A program made the translations under genes and the position numbers. Under the pieces are notes generated by a model that was given only the letters and a program-made list of their open reading frames with translations, searched no databases and was not told where the DNA came from. From Pleomorphovibrio marinus (GTDB taxonomy: Bacteria > Bacteroidota > Bacteroidia > Cytophagales > Cyclobacteriaceae), in NCBI RefSeq assembly GCF_003347495.1, contig NZ_QCXY01000001.1, forward strand, positions 310,001 through 374,000: DNA of 64,000 bases, in the 5' to 3' direction. This document shows, piece after piece, positions 46,447-54,495 of this stretch; position 1 is the first letter of the stretch; every line of letters starts with the position of its first letter.

Positions 46447-47904
46447 ATGGAAAAAGAGAGATTAGAAGGCGGACTAAATGAAAACAGAAGGAAGTTTTTG
46501 TCGAGACTCAGCCTCGGGTTAGGAAGTGTTGCCTTGGGCTCCCTTCTTATTCCCGATCTATTCAAGGGAAAATCCACTTTGGACACAGATCGGCTCATGG
46601 CGAATATTCCCCATTTTGCCCCAAAAGCAAAAAGGGTGATTTATCTTTTCCAAAACGGGGCTCCAAGTCAATTGGAATCTTTCGATTATAAGCCTATGCT
46701 TAACAAGCGGCTGGGTGAAGAGCTTCCTGAAAGCATTCGCAAGGGTCAAAGGCTTACAGGCATGACCTCCGGCCAGTCCTCCTTTCCACTGGTAGGTTCC
46801 TACCATGGCTTTAAGCAATATGGACAATCGGATGCATGGGTCAGCGACTTGTTTCCCTATACAGCCAAAATAGTGGATGATATCTGCATCGTCAAATCCA
46901 TGCATACGGAAGCTATCAATCACGACCCTGCACTTACTTTTTTCCAGACAGGAGCCCAAGTGGGCAACCGCCCCAGTATGGGTGCCTGGTTAAGCTACGG
47001 GTTGGGAAGCGAAAACAACAACCTGCCCAGCTTTTGTGTATTGCTCTCCAGGGGCAAAGGAAACGGTCAGGGGGTTTATTCAAAACTTTGGACCAACGGA
47101 TTCTTGGATTCGGTTCACCAAGGAGTACAGTTTTCAAGTGGAGAAGAACCCGTACTCTACCTCAACGACCCCGATGGCATGAGCAAATCCGACAGGAGGA
47201 GAATGCTTGATAAGCTTGCCGACCTGAACCAGATGAGTTACCAACAATTTGGTGACCCTGAAATAAACACCAAAATCCAGCAATATGAAATGGCCTACCG
47301 AATGCAAACGGCAGTTCCTGAAGTGACTGACCTAAGTAAGGAACCAGATAGTATTGTGAAACTTTATGGACCGGAGTGTCTGGTGCCCGGAACTTATGCA
47401 GCCAATTGTTTGCTGGCCAGGAAACTTTCAGAAAATGGAGTAAGGTTCGTACAACTTTATCACCAAGGCTGGGATCAACATGGCAATTTGCCTAACGAAA
47501 TGGCCATGCAAGCAAAAGATACTGATCAAGCCTCTGCAGCCCTAATTACCGACCTTAAGCAAAGAGGTCTTTTGGATGAGACATTGGTAATTTGGGGAGG
47601 GGAATTTGGAAGGACTAATTATTGTCAAGGGAAATTTTCTGAGGACAATTATGGAAGAGATCACCATCCCAGGGCTTTCTCCATGTGGATGGCCGGTGGG
47701 GGGATAAAACCAGGTACAGTATATGGAGAAACGGATGAATTTGGCTATAACATCGTAAAGGACCCCGTGCATGTACACGACTTTCAGGCCACCATGTTAC
47801 ACCTATTGGGAATTGATCACGAACGACTTACCTTCAGGCATCAAGGCAGAAGGTACAGGCTAACAGACGTGTCTGGACACGTGGTCAATGATTTGCTCGC
47901 ATAG
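46447..47904 (+). CDS. DUF1501 domain-containing exported protein
   Basis: 485 residues. The N-terminus NRRKFLSRLSLGLGSVALGSLL looks like a Tat signal (RRKFL), so it is exported folded. The body is a DUF1501 sulfatase/alkaline-phosphatase-like fold: AKRVIYLFQNGAPSQLESFDYKPML, FVQLYHQGWDQHGNLPNEMAMQAKDTDQASAALITDLKQRGLLDETLVIWGGEFGRTNYCQG and YGRDHHPRAFSMWMAGGGIKPGTVYGETDEFGY. The gene follows the cytochrome gene directly, the usual pairing. Substrate unknown. Confidence 0.93.
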   Translation: MEKERLEGGLNENRRKFLSRLSLGLGSVALGSLLIPDLFKGKSTLDTDRLMANIPHFAPKAKRVIYLFQNGAPSQLESFDYKPMLNKRLGEELPESIRKGQRLTGMTSGQSSFPLVGSYHGFKQYGQSDAWVSDLFPYTAKIVDDICIVKSMHTEAINHDPALTFFQTGAQVGNRPSMGAWLSYGLGSENNNLPSFCVLLSRGKGNGQGVYSKLWTNGFLDSVHQGVQFSSGEEPVLYLNDPDGMSKSDRRRMLDKLADLNQMSYQQFGDPEINTKIQQYEMAYRMQTAVPEVTDLSKEPDSIVKLYGPECLVPGTYAANCLLARKLSENGVRFVQLYHQGWDQHGNLPNEMAMQAKDTDQASAALITDLKQRGLLDETLVIWGGEFGRTNYCQGKFSEDNYGRDHHPRAFSMWMAGGGIKPGTVYGETDEFGYNIVKDPVHVHDFQATMLHLLGIDHERLTFRHQGRRYRLTDVSGHVVNDLLA

Positions 47905-47944
47905 TCTAAACCCAAAGATCCTAAATTCCCAATATTAACCTTAT

Positions 47945-50083
47945 ATGCTAACAGAAAAGTTGAAGGCTGGCCTAGGCCAGCTCCTGTTTGCCACACATAT
48001 GTTTGTCCTGGTGTTGGTAGTGGCAGAGAGCCGCCTGGTTATCCCAGACTGGCTACATGTGTTTGGACGCATGCATCCCCTCCTATTACATTTCCCCATT
48101 GTGGTGTTGTTATTGGCAGTCTTAATCCTAGCATTTCCCAGGATAATGAAAGACCCTTTGGACAGCTATCACTATGGATCCAGTCTATTATTAATAGGTT
48201 GTTTACTGGCAGCCTTTACGGTAATTGCAGGTTTATTACTTTCCCATGAGGAAGGCTATGAAAGAGAAGCTCTCCAGTGGCATAAATGGACAGGCCTACT
48301 CGTATTTTGGATATCCTCCATTTTGTATGCTTACCTAGAAAAGGTCAACCCCAGCCTACAAAAAGCGGGGATGGTAGTAGTGGCACTGGCGCTCTTGGTA
48401 TCAGGGCACCTAGGTGCCTCCATTACCCATGGGGAGGATTTTTTGACAGCTCCACTGATTAGCCAACAGGAAAAGTTAGTCAGTTTGGAGGAAGCGGAAG
48501 TATTCGATCATGTCATCTTACCTATTTTAGAAAAAAAATGTATCTCCTGCCACAAAGCCTCCAAACAAAAAGGAGAACTTAGATTGGACAAACCGGAATT
48601 CATCACCACGGGAGGTGAGTCAGGCCCAGCCTTGGTTCCTGGAGATGAAGAGGAAAGCCTTATCTTTCAACGTATACATCTTCCGCTAGAGGATGAAGAC
48701 CATATGCCTCCAAAAGGTAAACCCCAACTTTCGGATGAGGAAAAGGACTTACTTTCTGCATGGATTAGGGATGGAGCAGTTTTTGACCAAAAGGTATTGG
48801 CATTTCCGGACACCACAATGACCTACCAACTCGCCGTCCAAAAATTCACCTCGAAACCTAAATCCTACGACTTCCCTAAAGCCGATGCTTCCACGGTGGA
48901 AAACCTCAATAATTTCTACAGAAAGGTTCAGGCATTGGGCATGAACTCACCCGCAATTGCAGTAAGTTATTTTGGGAGATCCGCCTTCGACCCCTCTTCC
49001 TTGGAAGACCTTAAAGAGATACGGGAACAAACCGTTTCCTTAAACCTCAGCAATATGCCCCTGAAGGATGAGGATCTGGATAAACTTTCTGATTTTCCCA
49101 ATTTGGAAAGGCTCTACCTAAATTTTACAGATATTTCTGGAGAGGGCCTCGGGCACCTTCGTCCCTTGGAAAACCTGAAGTTGCTTAGTTTATCCGGGAA
49201 CAAAATAGACGATAATGGGGTGGAAAACCTCCAAGAGCTCAAGTCTCTAAAGCAACTTTTCCTCTGGAACAGTGGGCTTAGTAATGAGCAAATCAGTACC
49301 CTTCAATCTGCTTTAGGGGACACTTACATCGAGACGGGCTATAGAGACGATGGAACGGTCTATCAATTAAACCCTCCAGTCATTAAGTTCGACAAGGCTT
49401 TTTTTCAAGATCAGATCGAGGTGCGCATAGAGCACGCTATACAGGGCACCAGTCTATTTTATACCTTAGACGGCGAAGAACCTGATAGCAGCAATTACAT
49501 CCTATATGAAGGCCCACTGACAATAGAGGAAAACCTCACCATTAAGACAAGGGCATTTGCAGAGGGCTGGGCGGGAAGTGAAACCAGCACAGCCGAATTC
49601 ATCCGGTCCAGAATAAGACCATCTTCCTATACCCTTAACTTCCCCCCTGCGGATAGGCATAAAGGGGATGGGGTAAATAGTTTGTTTGACAGAAAAAAGG
49701 CAATTCCGGATGTGTGGAACCTTAACTGGCTGGGCTTCATCAACCACCCTTTGGATGTAGAACTGAGCTTTGAAGAACCCACGGACATCAGTTCTATGTC
49801 TCTATCCATCTGGTTTAACCTCGGTGCACGATTTTTTCCTCCCCAAGAAGTGGAAATTTATCTCAAGGATAAGGATGGTGATTGGCAACTGGCAAAAACC
49901 CATAAACCCAATATACCCCAAAAAGAAGAAAAAGCACTGCTGAAGCAACTGGAAATTCCTTTCGCTACGGAGGGAGTGAAAGAAATGCGTGTGGTGGCTA
50001 AACCCCTTTCTTCATTACCAAACTGGCATGGAGGCGCTGGTGGCAAAGCTTGGCTTATGGTGGATGAGTTGGTAATGAATTAA
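47945..50083 (+). CDS. Membrane c-type cytochrome with LRR and FN3-associated/chitobiase-C-like domains
   Basis: 712 residues. Domain order: about six hydrophobic helices (residues 1-160) with HxxxH-like sites (HPLLLHFPIVVLLLAVLIL resembles DUF2231), a cytochrome domain with CISCHKASK heme site, a leucine-rich-repeat-like part (LSLSGNKIDDNGVENLQELKSLKQLFLWNSGLS), an FN3-associated chitobiase C-like domain (FYTLDGEEPDSSNYILYEGPLTIEENLTIKTRAFAEGWAGSE) and a C-terminal F5/8-type sugar-binding-like tail. Third gene of the operon (40 bp gap). Probably carries electrons between the lipoprotein cytochrome and the membrane. The inner domain names are from patterns, not a search. Confidence 0.85.
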   Translation: MLTEKLKAGLGQLLFATHMFVLVLVVAESRLVIPDWLHVFGRMHPLLLHFPIVVLLLAVLILAFPRIMKDPLDSYHYGSSLLLIGCLLAAFTVIAGLLLSHEEGYEREALQWHKWTGLLVFWISSILYAYLEKVNPSLQKAGMVVVALALLVSGHLGASITHGEDFLTAPLISQQEKLVSLEEAEVFDHVILPILEKKCISCHKASKQKGELRLDKPEFITTGGESGPALVPGDEEESLIFQRIHLPLEDEDHMPPKGKPQLSDEEKDLLSAWIRDGAVFDQKVLAFPDTTMTYQLAVQKFTSKPKSYDFPKADASTVENLNNFYRKVQALGMNSPAIAVSYFGRSAFDPSSLEDLKEIREQTVSLNLSNMPLKDEDLDKLSDFPNLERLYLNFTDISGEGLGHLRPLENLKLLSLSGNKIDDNGVENLQELKSLKQLFLWNSGLSNEQISTLQSALGDTYIETGYRDDGTVYQLNPPVIKFDKAFFQDQIEVRIEHAIQGTSLFYTLDGEEPDSSNYILYEGPLTIEENLTIKTRAFAEGWAGSETSTAEFIRSRIRPSSYTLNFPPADRHKGDGVNSLFDRKKAIPDVWNLNWLGFINHPLDVELSFEEPTDISSMSLSIWFNLGARFFPPQEVEIYLKDKDGDWQLAKTHKPNIPQKEEKALLKQLEIPFATEGVKEMRVVAKPLSSLPNWHGGAGGKAWLMVDELVMN

Positions 50084-50315
50084 ACGTACCATCCCTGGGG
50101 GTAATCGATTAACGTAATAATGAGCAGACCAAGGGCAGCATCCTAGGCGCTATGACCATCCCTAGTGCAAACCCAGAAGCCCTTTGGGATAGTGTGGCAA
50201 GAAATTTAAACTCAAGTGTAAAAATCCTTTTTACCAAACCTTCATCTAAAGTTGTGGTTTCCCAACAAAAATAGGGTGTTCCTGAATTCATTTAATAGGA
50301 GGATTCTTCCCTATC

Positions 50316-51689
50316 TTAGTGTGAAGAAGAACTTTCGTACTGATCATCATTTTCGGAAAGCGGCATAATTTGAAAGGATTTTCGCTGAAGAACCTGCTCT
50401 ACACGATCTAATTCCTTTTTCACGTTTATACCATCCTTTCTTTTTTCTAATAAATTTTCCCTGTAATTAAGCAATGCCTCTTCGGTTTTTTGATGGTTTC
50501 CCATTCTGCTGAACACAAGGGCCATTTCCTTATCAATTTCGATGAGGGGAGAAAGGGACTTTCCCTTTGCTTTTTTGAGATAGTACAGTGCAATATCATC
50601 AGATTCCGGGGAGTTGGATAGCTTTCGCTGAATTTGACTGAGCAATAAATAATCCCGGTCTGTGGCAATATCTAATTCCTCGAGCTTTAAGAGTAATTGA
50701 TGGGCATAATGGTAGTTTTTCACTACATATTCTTGCATTGCCGCAAAACTGATGGCATTGGCCGTTAGGGATAAATAACTTCTGGAATCTAATTTTTCTC
50801 CCTCGTATGCTGAGTTCATATAGTAAAGCCCAACCCTTTCCGCCTCATTCATTTGTTCCTGGTCATACTTTGCCCCTATATTTTTCAGTATCTCGTCTGC
50901 TAAAAAATATACGGACCTGCCAAAGTCCTGTGCTACCATACTATTAAAAAAAACATCATTTTGATTTTGGTCAAAAGCAAGGGCCACGGAAGCAGCCGTT
51001 GCTGCCACAGTTCCCCAGATCCTTGCCCTTCTCTCTGCCCTAATTTCATATTTAAGGTTCACTAGATTATGCTCCAAATTGGTGTGAGCAATCGCAACTG
51101 CCAAAGCCTCGGTAAGCTCCTTCTCTGAGGATAAGGATGCCAGATAGCCGGTTGTTAGTATAATCATCCCATTGTCAAAAGAAAAAATCCTTTCTTCCAT
51201 AGAGGTTAGTACCAACACGCTAAAATTACTTGCTGTTTCCTTTAACAGGGGGTATGGATGGATCCTATGAATGAGCTGATAGAGGTAATCATATAACATG
51301 TCATCCTCAAAAATCATATTGCTGCTTTGAGCCTGAATAAAATAGTCAGTTGCATCTTCTCTGATATCAGCACGTAATTCCCTTTCCCATCCATTTTTAT
51401 AGACCTCTTCGGCCCTATTTCTCATCCATATTTCTTCCCAAAAACTAAGCTCTCCCTCTAAAATCCGAATACGGTCACTGTTGTAAAAGGTAAAGCCTTC
51501 GGTTCCTCTTACCATGTATCTTTCCCTACCAGAGTTAAAATTTTCCTTAATTGCATAGACAGTGATGGTGTCCCCTACAGTCTGATTGACTATGGGCTTT
51601 TCCACTACCCCGCTTAAATGGACAAGATCCTGGGCCAAAAGGTGGTTTGCTACACCCCAAAACAATATAAGAATCAAAAGCTGCTTCAT
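50316..51689 (-). CDS. Exported M48-like protein that lacks the zinc-binding motif
   Basis: 457 residues. Signal peptide MKQLLILILFWGVANHLLAQ. Residues about 165-290 follow an M48 peptidase layout: IFSFDNGMIILTTGYLASLSSEKELTEALAVAIAHTNLEHNLVN aligns with the strand-helix around HExxH, and NEAERVGLYYMNSAYEG (281-297) with the third-ligand helix. But where HEIAH is expected the sequence is VAIAH (198-202): the first His and the Glu are missing, so it is a likely pseudopeptidase. A TPR-like C-terminus follows (AHQLLLKLEELDIATDRDYLLLSQIQRKL), as in BepA. The ATG at 51689 gives the signal peptide; leader repeat copy 4 ends at it. Confidence 0.75.
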   Translation of the reverse strand: MKQLLILILFWGVANHLLAQDLVHLSGVVEKPIVNQTVGDTITVYAIKENFNSGRERYMVRGTEGFTFYNSDRIRILEGELSFWEEIWMRNRAEEVYKNGWERELRADIREDATDYFIQAQSSNMIFEDDMLYDYLYQLIHRIHPYPLLKETASNFSVLVLTSMEERIFSFDNGMIILTTGYLASLSSEKELTEALAVAIAHTNLEHNLVNLKYEIRAERRARIWGTVAATAASVALAFDQNQNDVFFNSMVAQDFGRSVYFLADEILKNIGAKYDQEQMNEAERVGLYYMNSAYEGEKLDSRSYLSLTANAISFAAMQEYVVKNYHYAHQLLLKLEELDIATDRDYLLLSQIQRKLSNSPESDDIALYYLKKAKGKSLSPLIEIDKEMALVFSRMGNHQKTEEALLNYRENLLEKRKDGINVKKELDRVEQVLQRKSFQIMPLSENDDQYESSSSH

Positions 51690-51821
51690 ATGATTATAAT
51701 TTTCTTTCATCGTCCATAACCAGTCCCAAACCTGCCGATCCGGCAAGCTTGCTTCGAGAACTTACCCCGTACCAAAGGTCGGGGTAGCTTGCCCCTCACT
51801 CGTTTCGGGAGAATCTCGCCA
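51690..51821 (-). repeat. Dispersed leader repeat, copy 4 (before M48-like gene)
   Basis: On the minus strand: GGCGAGATTCTCCCGAAACG, GTGAGGGGCAAGCTACCCC with the hairpin TACCCCG/CGGGGTA (51763-51786), a diverged middle, and AAAGAAAATTATAATCATATG ending in the start codon at 51689. The 5' half (TGAAATCGAG...) is not recognisable. Confidence 0.75.
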
Positions 51822-51894
51822 ATGATAATTAACCCTGCCATTGACATATTACTTAAAATTTACGTTAATTTGAGGTAAATTGTTTAGCAGACAC

Positions 51895-51920
51895 AAAAAG
51901 ACCGTTTTAAGAAAAACGGT
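51895..51920 (-). terminator. Rho-independent terminator after the small lipoprotein gene
   Basis: Eight-bp stem ACCGTTTT (51901-51908) / AAAACGGT (51913-51920) with loop AAGA; on the minus strand it is followed by CTTTTTG. It lies 22 bp after the stop at 51943. Confidence 0.8.
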
Positions 51921-51942
51921 TCTTGGAAGTTCCTTAACATTA

Positions 51943-52233
51943 TCAAAATCTGGGAGAATACCCCTCTATCTCGAAGTTGGTTCTGTTGACAAAAACGCCA
52001 ACAGGACCGAGAAGGGGATCTGCCGTGGTATTGAAAAACACCAAATAAGTTTCCTCATTTACATCAACACGAGCACCTCGCCAATCAGTGGTTACCGTTT
52101 CCCTAGTCTCCTCATCCAGGCTATTCCATGCCACCTCCCTTGCCTTCATGAGATCATCCGGATCATCATCATTGGAACAGGCCATTGCCACCAACATACA
52201 TAGGCAAAGCAGCAAATACGAGAATTGTTTCAT
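51943..52233 (-). CDS. Small hypothetical lipoprotein
   Basis: 96 residues. MKQFSYLLLCLCMLVAMACS is a lipoprotein signal, lipobox Cys19 (VAMAC), followed by an Asp-rich spacer (NDDDPDD). The mature part is about 70 residues (WNSLDEETRETVTTDWRGARVDVNEETYLVFFNTTADPLLGPVGVFVN). No family recognised. I chose the ATG at 52233 over a start 63 nt upstream, because the signal peptide begins there. Its own terminator follows, so it is a single-gene unit. Confidence 0.72.
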   Translation of the reverse strand: MKQFSYLLLCLCMLVAMACSNDDDPDDLMKAREVAWNSLDEETRETVTTDWRGARVDVNEETYLVFFNTTADPLLGPVGVFVNRTNFEIEGYSPRF

Positions 52234-52364
52234 CGGGAAGGGTTTTATGAGATAACCATTGTCTGAACACCTTAAATTACGAAGTCCTTTGTACAAAAGT
52301 TAGGAAAAAAGTTAAGGAATGCTCATTACTGATCATTAACACATTAAGAATCAATAAGAAAACA

Positions 52365-54446
52365 TTAAACCTTTCCGTCAGGAATCATTGGTAGACGGTT
52401 TATTCTTTTGCCACTTGCATCTAAAATCGCATTCCGAATCGCCGGGGCAACCCCAAGGATAGGCGCCTCTCCAGCACCAGCGGGATCCAAGTCTTTGCGG
52501 TTCAAAAGCACCACTTCTACTTCTGGTATATCTGAAAATTTGGGTACTCTATAAGTACTGAGGGAGGCATTGTTAATTTTTCCATCTTCAAAGTCCACTG
52601 CCTCAAACAAAGCTCCACCCAAGCCCTGTAGTACACAACCCACTACCTGGCTCTTCAAATGCTTCGGATGGATAATAGCACCACATTCGAAAGCGGTCAC
52701 CAGTCGCTTGACTACAACTTTTTGGCTTTCCTTATCAAATGCCACCTCTGCAAAAGTGGCCACGTATCCTCCTTTAACATAGCCGCAGCCAAGCCCCTTG
52801 CCCCTTCCTTGGGGAAGTTTATTTTCCCAATGGAATTTCTCTGCAGCTGCAATTAATACGTCTTTCATCCTAGGGTCATCCAGATGTCTAAGTCGAAAGG
52901 CCAGGCTATCCTCCTTTAGGTAATACGCTAAATCGGTCATTTGGGACTCAATCGCAAAAACATTTGCCGTAGAAGCCAATGCCCTATAAGAACCTTGCCG
53001 CAAGGGAGTGTCTGACCGGTGATACTTTTCCTGCTTTTCCTTCACCCGATAGGGTGTTTGCATACCCGAACCACCACTGTTGAAATTGTGAAATTGCCAG
53101 GCACCTAAATTGCCATTGGATTCAAGCGCACTCTTCACCTGGATAACTCCAGCAGGTCTGAAATAGGCCCATTTAAATTCCTCTTCCCGGGTCCATTGTA
53201 CTTTCACCGGTTTTTCCACGCCCTTGGCCAATTTTGCGGCCTCCACCCCGGCTTCCGCCGTATGTTTACCCCCATATCCGGAACCCGTATCAGGGGTAAT
53301 TACTCTAACCTTTGCCTTGCTGATGCTAAACTCGTTGCACAGATCCTCTTGAACCCCAAAAGGCTTTTGTGTACCTGTCCAAACTGTAAGTTCATCGTCA
53401 TCCCATTCAGCCACACCTACACGGGTTTCCAAGGGAACATGGGAAATGTAATCAATATGAAATTCTTGCTCCAACCTATCTTCAAAGCCATTAAGCGCCT
53501 CAAACTCCAGCTCCTTTTCCGATAAGTTTGCATGCTTGACCAAATGGTCAAAAAGATTTTTCCTAGAAACATGTTCCTTACTATCCCAGCTTGCATCCAA
53601 TAAAGCAAGTGCTTGCGAAGCAGTGGTGGCATCCGGGGCTGTAACCCCCACAAAATCTCCGTTGCGGACAACCTGTACCCCCTCCATCGATTTAACTTGG
53701 CTAATATCCAGACTTTTAAGCTTGGCTCCGTAGACTGGGGGTCGCAATATTTTACCATATTGCATATTGGGCAGCGATAAATCTGAAACATACTTGTGCT
53801 TCCCGGTGACATAATCCCTGCCCCTTGCTTTTGGGACAGAAGTTCCAGCTATCTTCCATTCATTTACAGGCGTGAGCTCAACATTGTCCCTGTAAGGTTC
53901 AAAAAGCCGCTTGCCATTGGCGAGTTCTGCATAGGTAAGTCTTTTCCCATTGCTTGGATGTGCTATAGCACCTCCTTCCAAGGACAAGGAGGTCTTCCCT
54001 ATTTGCCATGAATCCGAGGCCTCTTCTTTCAGCATTTCCCTAAGAGTAGCTGCAGCCTTTCTTAGGGTAAGGGACATCTGCGGGGTGGTACGGCTACCGG
54101 TGGTGCCCCTGTCATAAGGGGTAAGCTTGGTGTCTGCCAACACCATGTCCACCATTTCAAAAGGAACACGCAACTCCTCTGCCACCACTTGCGCAAGGGA
54201 GGTACGTATATTTTGGCCCACTTCGGTTTTTCCGGAATAGGCTGTAATATGGCCATCCTCTGCAACATGAATGAATGAGGCTATGGAATCCTCCTCCTCG
54301 ATTTTCCTTTGGTCTGAAGGAAAGGCAATTAGGTCGCTATATAATACGAATGTTCCCAATCCTAATCCTACCTGTTTGAGGAAAGCCCTTCGGCTATTGC
54401 CTGAAAAGTCATTTTTCATGTTTGATGTTGGGTTTTCCAAAGGCAT
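52365..54446 (-). CDS. Xanthine-dehydrogenase-family molybdopterin-binding subunit, second copy
   Basis: 693 residues, IorB-like (isoquinoline 1-oxidoreductase beta type). Tat-like start SRRAFLKQVGLG, so exported with cofactor. Seen: GHITAYSGKTEVGQNIRTSLAQVVAEELRVPFEMVDMVLADT (MoCo-binding hammerhead part), GTQKPFGVQEDLCNEFSISKAKVRVITPDTGSGYGGKH, DTPLRQGSYRALASTANVFAIES, and the active-site Glu in DPAGAGEAPILGVAPAIRNAI. The substrate (aromatic N-heterocycle or aldehyde) is unknown. About 60 per cent like the neighbour at 54496 over its length, which looks like a tandem duplication. An alternative ATG lies at 54419. Confidence 0.87.
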   Translation of the reverse strand: MPLENPTSNMKNDFSGNSRRAFLKQVGLGLGTFVLYSDLIAFPSDQRKIEEEDSIASFIHVAEDGHITAYSGKTEVGQNIRTSLAQVVAEELRVPFEMVDMVLADTKLTPYDRGTTGSRTTPQMSLTLRKAAATLREMLKEEASDSWQIGKTSLSLEGGAIAHPSNGKRLTYAELANGKRLFEPYRDNVELTPVNEWKIAGTSVPKARGRDYVTGKHKYVSDLSLPNMQYGKILRPPVYGAKLKSLDISQVKSMEGVQVVRNGDFVGVTAPDATTASQALALLDASWDSKEHVSRKNLFDHLVKHANLSEKELEFEALNGFEDRLEQEFHIDYISHVPLETRVGVAEWDDDELTVWTGTQKPFGVQEDLCNEFSISKAKVRVITPDTGSGYGGKHTAEAGVEAAKLAKGVEKPVKVQWTREEEFKWAYFRPAGVIQVKSALESNGNLGAWQFHNFNSGGSGMQTPYRVKEKQEKYHRSDTPLRQGSYRALASTANVFAIESQMTDLAYYLKEDSLAFRLRHLDDPRMKDVLIAAAEKFHWENKLPQGRGKGLGCGYVKGGYVATFAEVAFDKESQKVVVKRLVTAFECGAIIHPKHLKSQVVGCVLQGLGGALFEAVDFEDGKINNASLSTYRVPKFSDIPEVEVVLLNRKDLDPAGAGEAPILGVAPAIRNAILDASGKRINRLPMIPDGKV

Positions 54447-54495
54447 GGTAGTAAGTTTTGGTTTAAAATAAAGTCAAATAAACGCCCATTGGGGA

